Notes: generated by a model not told the origin, from the letters alone. A stretch of 64,000 nt of DNA from UBA5336 sp964506685 (GCA_964506685.1 CAZDMQ010000001.1:85950-149949); one strand, 5' to 3'. Shown: positions 1 through 9,599, numbered from the stretch's first letter. A program made the numbers and translations.

Positions 1-690
1 TCGGCCTGGCTCACGCCCTGGCTCTTCGGCGCCGGCGCGGTGCTGATTGCCTACAGCCTCTGGCAGGGCCTGTGGGTGGTGCGACCGGAAACCTATCAGG
101 GTGACAGTGCGCGGATCATGTTCATCCATGTCCCGGCCGCCTGGCTCGCCATGGCCGGCTATGCCGGGCTTGCAGTCTCGAGCCTTGTCTGGTTCGTCTG
201 GCGGCACGAGCTTGCCGACATGGCGGCAAGGGCGCTCGCGCCGGTCGGGGCGGGTTACACCGCTATCTGCCTCGCCACCGGCTCGATCTGGGGCAAGCCG
301 ACATGGGGCACCTGGTGGCAGTGGGAAGACCCGCGCATGACCTCGGTCCTCGTGCTGTTCTTTCTGTATCTTGGCTACATGGCGATCCGCGCCGCGATGG
401 AGACGCGCCAGAAGGCCGCGCGGGCCGGGGCCATACTCGCCATGGTCGGGCTCATCAACGTGCCGATCATCAAGTTCTCAGTCGACATCTGGGCCTCGAT
501 CCACCAGTCCGCCTCGGTCATCCGCCTCGACGGTCCGGCGATGCCGGCCGAATACCTCGTCCCGCTGCTGGTGGGCGCGCTCGGCCATACCCTGTTGCTG
601 GCGGGGCTCGTGTTCACGGGCATGCGCACGGACGTGCGCCGGCGCCGCGCCGACGCGCTCCTCATGCGCAGGCTGCAGGCGGCGCAGTGA
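1..690 (+). CDS. ccmC: Cytochrome c maturation protein CcmC (heme-handling membrane protein), 5' end cut by the window
   Basis: The reading frame is open from the first base, and the family is usually about 240 residues, so the N-terminus lies outside the window. CcmC presents heme to CcmE on the periplasmic side of the inner membrane during cytochrome c assembly. Visible are the tryptophan-rich WWD motif (WGTWWQWEDPRMTS), two histidines expected to be heme ligands (in MFIHVPAAW and SIHQSAS), and about six hydrophobic segments. ccmD begins 1 base after the stop, and ccmG follows, a standard order in Alphaproteobacteria. An internal GTG at position 40 is in frame but would remove the first membrane helix, so I do not treat it as the start. 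Confidence 0.93.
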   Translation, partial: SAWLTPWLFGAGAVLIAYSLWQGLWVVRPETYQGDSARIMFIHVPAAWLAMAGYAGLAVSSLVWFVWRHELADMAARALAPVGAGYTAICLATGSIWGKPTWGTWWQWEDPRMTSVLVLFFLYLGYMAIRAAMETRQKAARAGAILAMVGLINVPIIKFSVDIWASIHQSASVIRLDGPAMPAEYLVPLLVGALGHTLLLAGLVFTGMRTDVRRRRADALLMRRLQAAQ

Positions 691-691
691 G

Positions 692-850
692 ATGATCCCG
701 CGTTTCGATCATACCGGGCCCTATATCTGGGCGGCCTATGGCATCTCGGCCCTGGTGCTGGCCGCCATCATCGGGGTCGTCCTGTGGCGGGCGGCGGCGG
801 CGCGGGCGCGGCTGGAACGGCTCGAACGCGAAGAGGAGGAAGAAGCATGA
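692..850 (+). CDS. ccmD: Cytochrome c maturation protein CcmD
   Basis: This 52-residue protein has one transmembrane helix (about residues 13-32) followed by a charged tail rich in Arg and then Glu. CcmD is a small inner-membrane protein that helps release holo-CcmE from the CcmC heme complex. Size, the aromatic-glycine start (HTGPYIWAAYG), and position between ccmC and ccmG identify it; sequence conservation in the family is low, so context carries much of the call. Its stop codon overlaps the ccmG start (ATGA), which suggests translational coupling. Confidence 0.85.
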   Translation: MIPRFDHTGPYIWAAYGISALVLAAIIGVVLWRAAAARARLERLEREEEEEA

Positions 851-1362
851 TGCGCTGGCTGGCAGCGGTGCCGCTTGTCCTCCTCCTCGCTTTGGGCGGG
901 CTTGGCCTCGTGCAGCTCTATGACGGCGCCAAGCCGGGCTTCGAGCGGGTTAGCCGCAGCGCGCCGGAGCAGGACTTCCGGCTGCTGGGCGCAAGTGGCG
1001 AGGCCAGTTTCGCAGACCTCGCGGCCGACGAGCCGATCCTCGTCAATCTCTGGGCCAGCTGGTGCACCCCCTGCCGGGCCGAGCACCCCGTCCTGATGGC
1101 GCTGTCCGAGCGCTATCCCGGCCGGGTGCACGGTGTCCTGTTCGATGACAGCCCGGAGAACGGCGCGACATTTCTGGCCGAACTCGGCAATCCCTTCAGC
1201 ACGGTCGCGATTGACAGCGATGGCCAGCTCTCACTCGATTTCGGCCACACCGGCGTGCCCGAGACCTTCGTCATCCAGCCCGGCGGAACGATCAGCCTGC
1301 ACGTGCGCGGCCAACTCACCGAAGCGCATTTCGGCGTCATTGCCCAGGAGATGAGACCTTAG
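847..1362 (+). CDS. ccmG: Thiol:disulfide interchange protein CcmG/DsbE
   Basis: A membrane-anchored periplasmic thioredoxin of 171 residues that reduces apocytochrome c or CcmH during heme ligation. The start at 847 overlaps the ccmD stop and leaves a clean N-terminal anchor (about residues 5-22). The active site WCTPC lies in NLWASWCTPCRAEHP, and the cis-proline region TGVPETFVI is present, as is usual for DsbE. The 3' end overlaps the convergent tlpA-like gene by 26 bp (1337-1362). Confidence 0.93.
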   Translation: MMRWLAAVPLVLLLALGGLGLVQLYDGAKPGFERVSRSAPEQDFRLLGASGEASFADLAADEPILVNLWASWCTPCRAEHPVLMALSERYPGRVHGVLFDDSPENGATFLAELGNPFSTVAIDSDGQLSLDFGHTGVPETFVIQPGGTISLHVRGQLTEAHFGVIAQEMRP

Positions 1363-1942
1363 CCGAAGCGGTCACTGCGTCGATGAAGCCGAGCGCATGG
1401 GCGGCCGACCAGTCGGCTTCGCCGCGCAGCCGGGCGATCTCGAGACCGTCCGGGCCATAGATCACCGTTGTCGGAAAACCGGTCGCCCCCGCAGCATAGA
1501 CTATGTCCCAGGCATCGGGCGGGGCAATGGTGAAATCGATGGTGCCGCCGGTCAGCTCCTTAAGGCGGCGGCGGGCATAATCCTCGTCCTCCCGGGCATC
1601 GACGCTGATCGCCACCACGTCGAACCGCTCCCCGCCGCGCGCGCCCTGCAGTGCACCAAGATGCGGCATCTCCCGCTCGCAAGGGGCACACCAGGTCGCC
1701 CAGAAATTCACCAGCACCGTCTTGCCGCGCCAGTCACCAAGCGTCACCGCTTCGCCCTCCGCATTGGTGAAGGGTGCATCCGGCGCCGGGCTGCCGGCCT
1801 GCGAGAAATCGAGACCGGCGAGGTCGCCGGTGGCAAAGCGATCGAGCGTTGTGCCGCCGCGCAAGCCGGATGCGGCTGTGGCCAGCACGTAGACAATCGC
1901 GGCGAGTGCGACCAGAAACAGGCCGATATAGACAGGACGCAT
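1337..1942 (-). CDS. tlpA: TlpA-family thioredoxin-like protein, membrane anchored
   Basis: A 201-residue thiol-disulfide reductase of the TlpA/ResA type. It starts with a short membrane anchor (residues 4-22, MRPVYIGLFLVALAAIVYVL), then a linker and a thioredoxin fold with the active site WATWCAPC and a TGFPTTVIY cis-Pro loop. In related bacteria TlpA reduces periplasmic targets such as copper chaperones for cytochrome oxidase. The gene is divergent from argH with 46 bp between starts, the order usual in Alphaproteobacteria, and convergent with ccmG. Start chosen at the Met just before the anchor; the longer frame upstream runs into argH. Confidence 0.88.
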   Translation of the reverse strand: MRPVYIGLFLVALAAIVYVLATAASGLRGGTTLDRFATGDLAGLDFSQAGSPAPDAPFTNAEGEAVTLGDWRGKTVLVNFWATWCAPCEREMPHLGALQGARGGERFDVVAISVDAREDEDYARRRLKELTGGTIDFTIAPPDAWDIVYAAGATGFPTTVIYGPDGLEIARLRGEADWSAAHALGFIDAVTASAKVSSPGQ

Positions 1943-1988
1943 GGAACAGGCTCTCCGTGTCGGGCCAGGCAGAAAGGATAAGCGGGAT

Positions 1989-3395
1989 ATGGCGGACGCG
2001 CCGGAGAAAGGCCAGCAGATGTGGGGCGGGCGCTTCGCCGCGGGACCGGCCGACATCATGGAAGCGATCAACGCCTCGATCGATGTCGACCGTCGCCTGG
2101 CTGCCGAGGATATTGCCGGCTCGCGCGCCCATGCCGACATGCTGGCTGCCCAAGGAATCATATCGGCCGCCGACAATGCCGCCATCCAGCAGGGACTGGA
2201 GACGATCGCCGCCGAGATCGATGCTGGCACTTTCCCCTTCGACCGGGCGCTTGAAGATATTCACATGAATATCGAGGCGCGGTTGCAGGCGCTGATCGGC
2301 GAGCCGGCCGGCCGGCTGCACACGGCCCGCTCGCGCAACGACCAGGTGGTGACCGATTTCCGCCTCTGGACGCGCGGCGCGCTTGGCGAGACCAGCCTGC
2401 TGGTGTCGCTGCTGCAAGCGGCGCTGGTGCATCGCGCCGGTGAACATGTCGAGACGGTGATGCCGGGCTTCACGCACCTGCAGACCGCCCAGCCGGTGAC
2501 CCTCGGCCACCACCTGCTGGCCTATGTCGAGATGCTGGAGCGCGACCGCTCGCGGCTGCAGGCCTGCGCGGCGCGGCTCAATGAATGCCCGCTGGGCGCG
2601 GCCGCCCTGGCCGGAACCGGGTTTCCCATCGACCGCGAGCAGACCGCGCTCGCACTCGGTTTCCACGGTCCCATGGCCAACAGCCTCGATGCGGTCTCGG
2701 CGCGCGATTTCGCGCTCGAGGCGCTTTCAGTGCTCGCCATCGCGGCGACCCACCTCTCGCGCCTGGCTGAGGAAATCGTGCTGTGGACCTCGGCGCCGTT
2801 CGGCTTTGCCAGCCTCTCGGACGCCTGGTCGACCGGCTCCTCGATCATGCCGCAGAAGCGCAATCCCGATGCCGCCGAACTGGTCCGCGCCAAGGCCAGC
2901 CAGGTCACCGCCGGCTTCATGTCACTGCAGGGGTCGGTGAAGGCCCTGCCGCTGGCCTATGCCAAGGATCTCCAGGATGACAAGGCCACGGTCTTTGCCG
3001 CGTTCGACACGCTGGACCTCTGCCTGCGCGCCATGCAGGGGATGGTCGAGACCATGACCTTCCACAGGGAGGCGATGCGCAGCGCAGCGGCGGCGGGCTT
3101 CTCGACAGCGACCGACCTGGCGGACTGGCTGGTCCGGGCGCTCGGCATGCCGTTCCGGCAGGCGCACCACGTCACCGGGGCGCTCGTCGCCCGGGCCGAG
3201 GCCACCGGCTGCGACCTGTCCGAGCTGTCACTGGACACGATGCAGGCGGTAGAGCCACGGATCACGGCGGATGTCTTTTCCGTCCTCACCGTGGACCGGT
3301 CGGTTGCGAGCCGTACATCCCATGGCGGCACGGCCCCTGTTCGCGTCGGCGAAGAAGTGTCAAGATGGCGGCTTAGGCTTGGACTGGAGACCTGA
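1989..3395 (+). CDS. argH: Argininosuccinate lyase
   Basis: A 468-residue cytosolic enzyme that splits argininosuccinate into arginine and fumarate, the last step of arginine synthesis. The fumarase/aspartase-superfamily signature GSSIMPQKRNPD is present, with TARSRNDQV and the THLQTAQP region that carries the catalytic histidine. The start at 1989 gives the family-typical N-terminus MADAPEKGQQMWGGRF; an in-frame ATG at 1941 overlaps the start codon of the divergent tlpA gene and is less likely. lptM follows after 3 bp, so argH, lptM and lysA probably form one transcript. Confidence 0.97.
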   Translation: MADAPEKGQQMWGGRFAAGPADIMEAINASIDVDRRLAAEDIAGSRAHADMLAAQGIISAADNAAIQQGLETIAAEIDAGTFPFDRALEDIHMNIEARLQALIGEPAGRLHTARSRNDQVVTDFRLWTRGALGETSLLVSLLQAALVHRAGEHVETVMPGFTHLQTAQPVTLGHHLLAYVEMLERDRSRLQACAARLNECPLGAAALAGTGFPIDREQTALALGFHGPMANSLDAVSARDFALEALSVLAIAATHLSRLAEEIVLWTSAPFGFASLSDAWSTGSSIMPQKRNPDAAELVRAKASQVTAGFMSLQGSVKALPLAYAKDLQDDKATVFAAFDTLDLCLRAMQGMVETMTFHREAMRSAAAAGFSTATDLADWLVRALGMPFRQAHHVTGALVARAEATGCDLSELSLDTMQAVEPRITADVFSVLTVDRSVASRTSHGGTAPVRVGEEVSRWRLRLGLET

Positions 3396-3398
3396 CCC

Positions 3399-3677
3399 AT
3401 GACCCGCATTCGGCCTGCACTCCGTGCGTTCATTCTTGCCGGCGCGCTGACGGGCGCGCTGGCCGGCTGCGGCCTGACCGGGGACCTGCAGCGCCCCGAT
3501 CCGCTGTTCGGCGATCCCGATGATCGCGGCGCGGCGAGCCTGCCCGACCGGGATGTCGAACGTGGCCTGCCGGACACCGGCGCCGCCTCGCCTGAGGATG
3601 AGGACGGCGACGAGACGGACGAGACCGGCCTGCCCGACGCCGAGGATGAGCTTCTCGGCGGGCCGGGCGGAGGCTGA
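3399..3677 (+). CDS. lptM: LPS-assembly lipoprotein LptM (YifL-like)
   Basis: A 92-residue lipoprotein with a signal peptide ending in the lipobox LAGC (Cys at about residue 24). The mature N-terminus CGLTGDL matches the LptM/YifL pattern (CGLKGPL), which in E. coli supports maturation of the LptD outer-membrane translocon. Past that motif the protein is acidic and disordered (Asp/Glu/Pro/Gly rich). The gene sits between argH and lysA, the usual alphaproteobacterial place for this family. A GGAG lies about 10 bases before the ATG. Confidence 0.82.
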   Translation: MTRIRPALRAFILAGALTGALAGCGLTGDLQRPDPLFGDPDDRGAASLPDRDVERGLPDTGAASPEDEDGDETDETGLPDAEDELLGGPGGG

Positions 3678-3682
3678 ACCAG

Positions 3683-4027
3683 GTGGCGCGCCGGTCTCAC
3701 CGCACCGCTGCGGGCGCAGTCCTTGCTCGACGGGGATGGGCCGCACTGACACGGGCCGGACTGACGCGGGGCGCACTGGCGCTGGCCTCACTGGCCTTGG
3801 CCGGGCCGGCGCTGGTCGCCTGCGAGGGGGCGCCGGAGCGCCTGGTCACCTCGCAGCCGTCCCATGGTCACGACCTGCCGGTCTCCGTGCCGGTCGCCGT
3901 GACCGGCCTGGACGAGCCGGCCGGGCCGATCCTCAATGCCGATGGGGGAGAGGTGCCGAAGGGGGTCTATACCGCACCGGTGACCACAACCGGACTGGAC
4001 GAGCCTGCCCCGTCCGGCGCGTCCTGA
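3683..4027 (+). CDS. Small putative lipoprotein of unknown function
   Basis: A 114-residue frame with a GTG start, squeezed between lptM (5 bp upstream) and lysA (12 bp downstream). The N-terminus is basic, followed by a hydrophobic stretch and a possible lipobox LVAC at about residue 47. The mature part has a repeated TGLDEPA motif (two copies). I do not recognise the family. Packing inside an operon favours a real gene, but the GTG start and arginine-rich leader leave the start uncertain; a later start would give a shorter lipoprotein signal. Confidence 0.5.
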   Translation: MARRSHRTAAGAVLARRGWAALTRAGLTRGALALASLALAGPALVACEGAPERLVTSQPSHGHDLPVSVPVAVTGLDEPAGPILNADGGEVPKGVYTAPVTTTGLDEPAPSGAS

Positions 4028-4039
4028 GGCGGAGCGGGC

Positions 4040-5305
4040 ATGCACCATTTCGCCTATCGCAACGGCCACCTCTACTGCGAGGAAGTGGACCTTGCCGGGA
4101 TCGCCGACGCGGTCGGTACACCGTGCTATGTCTACTCCACCGCCACGCTGACGCGCCACGCCCGGGTGATTGACGAGGCGTTCCGCGATATTCCCAGCCT
4201 GATTGCCTATTCCGTGAAGGCGAACGGCAATCTCGGCGTCCTCGCCACCCTGGCCCGTGCCGGGTGCGGCGCCGATGTCGTCTCGGCCGGTGAATTGCAG
4301 CGGGCGCTGCAGGCCGGAATCCCGGCGGGACGGATCGTCTTCTCCGGAGTCGGCAAGACGCGGGCGGAGATGCGCCTCGCCCTCGCGGCCGGTATCCATC
4401 AGTTCAACGTCGAGAGCGCCGGCGAGCTTGAAGCGCTCGATGCCGAGGCCCGCGAGATGGGGCGCAGGGCGCCGGTGGCGCTGCGGGTCAATCCCGACGT
4501 GGCCGCGGGTGGACATCCCAACATCTCCACCGGCAAGTCGGGCGACAAGTTCGGCATCCCGTGGGAAGAGGCCGATGCCGCCTTCGACCGGGCTGCAAGC
4601 CTGCCGGGCATCGCGCTATGCGGCGTTGACGTCCATATTGGCTCGCAGATCGACGCGCTGGGGCCCATGCGCGCCGCCTTCGCCAAGACGGTGGCACTGG
4701 TGCGCCGGCTCCGGGAGCGGGGGCTCGATATCACCCGCGTCGACCTCGGCGGCGGGCTGGCCATTCCCTACCGGTCCGGAGATGCACCCCCGCCGCCATC
4801 GGCCTATGCGGAAATGATCCGCGAGGTGATCGGCGATCTCGGCGTCGAGGTGATTGTCGAGCCGGGCCGGGTCATCGCCGGCAATGCCGGGGTGATGCTG
4901 ACAGAAGCGCTTTATCTCAAGTCGGCACAGGACCGGACCTTCCTGGTGGTGGATGCCGGGATGAACGACCTGATGCGGCCGGCACTCTACAAGGCGCACC
5001 ACGACGTGCTGCCGTTGATCGAGCCGGCTGCGGCGACCGCGCCCCTTGCCTATGACATTGTCGGACCGATCTGCGAGTCGACGGATAAGTTCGCCACCGC
5101 GCGGTTGATGCCTGCGGTGCGGCCCGGGGACCGGCTGGCCTTCATGTCGGCCGGTGCCTATGGCGCCGTCTTGTCGTCGCAATATAATGCGAGGCCCCTG
5201 GTTGCCGAAGTGCTGGTCAGCGGCGCGCAGTACAGCGTGGTCCGGCGGCGGCCGGCGTTCGCGGAGATGATCGAGCTGGAGCAGATACCCGATTGGCTGA
5301 CCTGA
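4040..5305 (+). CDS. lysA: Diaminopimelate decarboxylase
   Basis: A 421-residue PLP enzyme that converts meso-diaminopimelate to lysine. Seen in order: the PLP-lysine motif YSVKANGN, the HIGSQI motif, the glycine-rich phosphate-binding stretch DLGGGLAIPY, EPGRVIAGNAG, and the CESTDKFA motif that supplies an active-site cysteine from the partner subunit. Length matches the family. It is the distal gene of the argH-lptM-lysA unit, and its last 13 bases overlap the proposed start of the DUF4175 gene. Confidence 0.97.
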   Translation: MHHFAYRNGHLYCEEVDLAGIADAVGTPCYVYSTATLTRHARVIDEAFRDIPSLIAYSVKANGNLGVLATLARAGCGADVVSAGELQRALQAGIPAGRIVFSGVGKTRAEMRLALAAGIHQFNVESAGELEALDAEAREMGRRAPVALRVNPDVAAGGHPNISTGKSGDKFGIPWEEADAAFDRAASLPGIALCGVDVHIGSQIDALGPMRAAFAKTVALVRRLRERGLDITRVDLGGGLAIPYRSGDAPPPPSAYAEMIREVIGDLGVEVIVEPGRVIAGNAGVMLTEALYLKSAQDRTFLVVDAGMNDLMRPALYKAHHDVLPLIEPAAATAPLAYDIVGPICESTDKFATARLMPAVRPGDRLAFMSAGAYGAVLSSQYNARPLVAEVLVSGAQYSVVRRRPAFAEMIELEQIPDWLT

Positions 5306-8077
5306 ACGGAATACCCGGTGCCGAGCGCCGCATTCGCGGGACACGCGGTCGCCTGACCCGGCTGGCGCTGGTCCGGGCCAGCGGATTCGCATTGCTGTTT
5401 GCGGCGCTCTACGTCCTGGCGGCGATGCTCGGCCTGCTGGCGCGTCAGCCGGAGATTGCNNNNNNNNNNGGAGCGGCTGCCCCTGTCGGCGCAGGCCGGT
5501 CTGGCGCTCGGCTTCCTTGCCGGCCTGGCGGTGCTGGCGGTGCGGGCCGTGCGCCGGTTCCGGATGCCACGTCGGACAGAGGCAATTGCAGCGCTCGATG
5601 TCCAGTCCGAGCTGCGCCCGCTGTCGGGCCTTTCCGACCGGCCGGTCCGTCCCGCCGGCGACGGACGACTCCTCTGGGAGGCCCACCAGGTCCGGCTCTC
5701 CGAGGCGGTCGGCGAGCTCCGATCGCCCGATCTGTCCGGCGCCTGGCGAGCGGCCGATCCCTGGGCGCTGCGGTTTGCGACGCCGCTGGCGCTCGGCGCA
5801 GCGCTCGCGGTGAGCTGGAACGCGGTTCCGCAGCGGCTGGAGCGCGCGTTTGCGCCGGATTTCGGCGCCCTTGTCGGAGCCAACCAGCTTCGGGTCGAGG
5901 CGTGGATCACTCCGCCGGCCTATTCCGGGCGCGCGCCGGTGTTCCTTGATGTCGGCGGCGAGACTGACCGTGTGCGGGTGCCGGCCGGTTCGGCCATCAC
6001 GCTGCGGGCGTTCGGCCGGACAGCGCCCCTGCTGCGCATCGCGACCGAACAGGACCGGGTGCAGCGCCGCTTCGAGGCGATGCCGGACGGCGCCTTCGAG
6101 GCGGTTGCCGTGCTGACCGCTGACAGCGAGGTCAGCGTGCGCTGGTGGGGCGAGCGGGCGGGCTGGACCATCCTCGCTTCGCCTGATGACCGGCCCGAGG
6201 CCCGCTTCGTGGAAACCCCCGTGGTGACCGAGCAGGACAGGACCCGGTTCACCTGGGCGGCCAGCGATGATTACGGTATCGAGAGGCTCGTGCTGGCGCT
6301 GAGCCTGCAGGCGCCCCCGCCCTCGCAGGACGCCGCGCCGGTCGAGGACAGGGTCACCGTCCCGCTGCCCGGCAGCGGGGTCCGCGAGGCCGGAGAAGAG
6401 ACCGAGCTTGACCTGACGCGGCATCGCTGGGCCGGCCTGCCGGTGACCGCACGGCTGGTGGCGATCGACGGGGCGGGCCAGGAAGGGGCAAGCGCGCCGG
6501 TCGACTTCACCCTGCCGGAGAAGCTCTTCCTGCAGCCGCTCGCGCGCGCCGCACAGGAGGTGCGTGTCACGGTCCTGCGCGAGCCGGCCGCCTATGGCGA
6601 GATCGGGATGAACCGCGAGGCCCTGACACCGGACGCGCTGAACACCCCGGCCACGGCACGGCTCGAAGCGGCGCCCGACGGTGTGCGCCGGGCGGCGGCG
6701 ATGCTCGATGCCCTGACCTTTGAACCGGCGCGTTATTTTGAGGATCCGGGCCTCTATCTCGGATTGCGGGCGGCCGGTGACATTCTCGGCACGGCGGCAA
6801 GCAAGCCCGAGGCCGACGCGGTCGACCTGTTGCTCTGGGCGGTGGCGATGAAGGCTGAATATGGCAGCAGTGCCGACGCCCTGCGTGCGCTGCAGGCGGC
6901 CCGCAAGGCGCTTGAACAGGCGCTCCGCAATGGCGCCTCGGAGGATGAGATCCGCCGGCTGATGGAGGCGTTCCGCGAGGCGGCCAACAATTACGTCGCG
7001 GCCAAGCTGGCCGAGGCCATGGCCAATGGCGGTGAGCCGGCCCCGAGCACTGAGGACGGCATGGCCGGCGGCGGCCAGGGCCTCGGCAGCAAGGATTTCG
7101 AGGACATGCTGGATGCGCTCGAGGATCTTGCTGACACCGGCGCCTCGGACCAGGCCCGCCAGCTCCTGTCGGACATCACGAACATGCTGGAAGCGCTCGA
7201 ATTCCAGCAGGGCGGGTCCGGCGGGGAAGGCGGCTGGCCGGGCATGCCGGGCCAGTCGGCCGAAGGCGAGCCGGAAGAGGGCTCGCCGGAACAGCAGGAA
7301 CTCACCGGTGCGCTTGAACGGCTGTCCGAACTCCTGCGTGAGCAGCGCGAACTGAATGATGACACGATGCGGGCGCAACGCGGCGAACTCGATCCGTCGG
7401 CCCCCGGCCAGATGCCGGAAGGCCCGCCGGGGGAGGGCCAGACCGGAGAGGGCCAGGGCCAGTCCGGCCCTGGCGCGACCGGTGATCAGGGCAACCTCGA
7501 AGACCTTGCCAATCGCCAGGGCGCGCTGGGCGGTCTGGCCGACCGGTTTGCCGAGGCGATCGAGAATGGTGAGGTCAACGGGCCCGGTAAAGCCGAGGGC
7601 GAGAGTGAAGGTGACGAGGGCGAGGGGGCGACGGCCGGCGGTGAGGACAACCCGGACGCGGGTGGCGAGGCCTTTGCCGGGTTTGACGGGCTGGGCGAGG
7701 ACGCGCGCGAGGCGCTGGATGCGATTGCCCGGGCGCAGCGGCGGGCAGCGGATGCGCTGGACCGGGGCGATCTTGCCCGGGCGCGGCGGCTGCAGGACGG
7801 GGCCACGCGCGAATTGCGCGACCTGTCGGGCGAGCTGGCCGGTGCGCTCGACCAGCTGGCCGAGGCGGAGGACGGCAGCCAGGTGGGTGATAGCACCGAG
7901 ACCGATCCGTTCGGACGGCCTGTGGGGGGCGTGAATGACGGCGAGCAGGTCGCCATCCCCGATGCTGCCGAACGCCAGCGCGCCAAGGACATTCTTGAAG
8001 AGTTGCGCCGGCGCTATGACGAGGCCGATGATGCAGGCGAAAAGGCGTATCTGCGGCGCCTGCTCGAGCGGTTCTGA
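5293..8077 (+). CDS. TIGR02302/DUF4175 family large membrane protein, interrupted by an assembly gap
   Basis: About 925 residues of an alphaproteobacterial family commonly found after lysA; its function is not established. Two hydrophobic segments lie near the N-terminus, one on each side of the gap at 5460-5469, followed by a conserved stretch (TPPAYSGRAPVFLD) and a long Gln/Gly/Glu-rich, probably coiled or disordered, C-terminal half with repeated GEGQ/EGQ motifs. The segment before the Ns is in a different frame (start 5293, TTG) from the segment after them (stop 8077). Because ten Ns usually mark a gap of unknown size, the frame change is most likely an assembly artefact rather than a mutation. 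The TTG start overlapping lysA is tentative. Confidence 0.8.
5460..5469. other. Assembly gap (10 N)
   Basis: Ten consecutive N bases inside the DUF4175 gene. The reading frames to the left and right differ by one, so the true gap length is not 10 modulo 3 if the gene is intact. The missing piece falls between the two N-terminal membrane helices. Confidence 0.99.
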
Positions 8078-8182
8078 TCATCGCCCCGCGCTGTGCCAGC
8101 TTTACCTGCTTGTCGACGAGGGGTAGGACCCTCCCCATATTCCTTCCGGTGCGGCTTTGCGCACCGGCAGACCGGAGTGCTT

Positions 8183-8401
8183 ATGGCGAAAGAAGAACTG
8201 ATTGAATTCAACGGGACCGTTGTGGAACTGCTTCCCAATGCGACGTTCCGTGTGAAGCTGGAGAATGATCACGAGATCATTGCCCATACGGCGGGCAAGA
8301 TGCGGAAGAACCGTATCCGCGTGCTGACCGGCGACAAGGTGCTGGTCGAGATGACCCCCTACGACCTGACCAAGGGCCGTATCACCTACCGCTTCAAGTA
8401 G
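8183..8401 (+). CDS. infA: Translation initiation factor IF-1
   Basis: A 72-residue OB-fold protein of exactly the usual IF-1 length, starting MAKEELIEFNGTVVE and ending ITYRFK. It binds the A site of the 30S subunit during initiation. The start was placed at the family-conserved MAKEE rather than the longer upstream frame. maf follows 14 bp downstream, an arrangement common in Alphaproteobacteria. Confidence 0.98.
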   Translation: MAKEELIEFNGTVVELLPNATFRVKLENDHEIIAHTAGKMRKNRIRVLTGDKVLVEMTPYDLTKGRITYRFK

Positions 8402-8415
8402 CGGTCACCCCGCGC

Positions 8416-9036
8416 ATGCCGGACCCCGCCCCGCTGATTCTTGCGAGTGCCAGTCCGCGCCGGCGCGATCTCCTCCGACAGATCGGCATCACCCCCGACG
8501 AGATCCGGCCCGCGGATATCGACGAGACACCGCGCCGGGGAGAACTGCCGCGCGGCCATGCCCTGCGGCTGGCCGATGGCAAGGCGGCGGCGACCCACGC
8601 ACCGGGCGCCTATGTGCTGGCCGCCGATACCGTTGTCGGGGTCGGGCGACGCATCCTGCCGAAGACCGAGGACCGGCAGGCGGCCGAGACCTGTCTCAGG
8701 CTGCTGTCGGGGCGCGCGCACCGGGTCTTTACCGGCATTGCCCTGACCGCCCCGGACGGGCGCCGGCTGCTGCGCGTGGTCGAGACGCGGGTGCAGATGA
8801 AACGGCTCAACGAGGCCGAGATCGCCGCTTATCTCGAAAGCGGCGAATGGGACGGCAAGGCCGGCGGCTATGGCATACAGGGCCTTGCCGAAGCCTATGT
8901 GAGGTCGCTTTCGGGCAGCTATAGCGGGGTGGTCGGGTTGCCCCTGTTCGAAACGCGGCAGATGCTGGTCGGGGCGGGTTACCTCGCCGGTCAGGAGGAG
9001 GTTCCGGCGACCGGCGCGCTGCGTGCGCGCTCATAG
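8416..9036 (+). CDS. maf: Maf-family nucleotide pyrophosphatase
   Basis: A 206-residue Maf protein, a housecleaning enzyme that hydrolyses dTTP, UTP or modified nucleotides to the monophosphate. Visible are the N-terminal signature LASASPRRRDLL, the catalytic aspartate in YVLAADTVV, the KAGGYGIQG motif and the SGSYSGVVGLPLFE motif near the C-terminus. It lies directly after infA. The last 46 bp overlap the convergent gene at 8991-9509. Confidence 0.93.
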   Translation: MPDPAPLILASASPRRRDLLRQIGITPDEIRPADIDETPRRGELPRGHALRLADGKAAATHAPGAYVLAADTVVGVGRRILPKTEDRQAAETCLRLLSGRAHRVFTGIALTAPDGRRLLRVVETRVQMKRLNEAEIAAYLESGEWDGKAGGYGIQGLAEAYVRSLSGSYSGVVGLPLFETRQMLVGAGYLAGQEEVPATGALRARS

Positions 9037-9509
9037 GTGGTCACCGACCAGGCGCCGCTGCTGACCGGTTGCCCCGTGCCGATGGGCCGGGCGCATGGGC
9101 CGAGCCGGTAGGCCTCGATCGCATAGGGTTTGTCGCTTCCTGGCCATTTTCGGTACGCGATCAGCACTGTGTAGGCATATTGCAGTCCGGCATTGCGGAG
9201 ACCCATGCGAAATCCGCGATCGGTCTGCCAGCGTTGCCAGTGCCAGTCGGAACTGAACCGGATATACGGATCGTCGGCCTTCAGCGCGGCGGCCGAGGCG
9301 TAGGGCGCCTCGCCTGTCTGTGACTCCGCTGCAGCAAGGCCAAGCGCGGCCTCGATGATCTCCTCGTCGCCGGCGATTTCCAGCGTGTCTGGGCAGATGC
9401 GGGGATCGGGGCCGCGGATCGGATCATCCCCCAGCGTCCCCATGATATAGACAAGCGCCGACACGATGAGGATCAGGCCGAGATAGACTGCTGTTCGCAT
9501 CGAACCCAT
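8991..9509 (-). CDS. Hypothetical protein with N-terminal membrane anchor
   Basis: A 172-residue protein with one hydrophobic helix at about residues 7-26 followed by a soluble domain (predicted periplasmic) containing two cysteines (RICPDT and LGPCARP) that could pair. The family was not recognised. The second Met (position 9500) is an alternative start and gives MRTAVYLGLIL. The gene is convergent with maf and overlaps its end by 46 bp. The C-terminal tail is low in recognisable motifs. Confidence 0.7.
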   Translation of the reverse strand: MGSMRTAVYLGLILIVSALVYIMGTLGDDPIRGPDPRICPDTLEIAGDEEIIEAALGLAAAESQTGEAPYASAAALKADDPYIRFSSDWHWQRWQTDRGFRMGLRNAGLQYAYTVLIAYRKWPGSDKPYAIEAYRLGPCARPIGTGQPVSSGAWSVTTYERARSAPVAGTSS

Positions 9510-9599
9510 CCGGATGCCGATCTCCGTGCTGACCGCCAGGCCGTCAACCTTGCAGGCCGGCGCGGGCTGGCGGGCTCGCCGTCGCTTAGGCGGCAGGGG

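Noticed and set aside
4616..7378. Minus-strand frame of 920 codons over lysA and DUF4175
   Set aside because: No domain features; it spans the N gap and opposes two well-supported genes.
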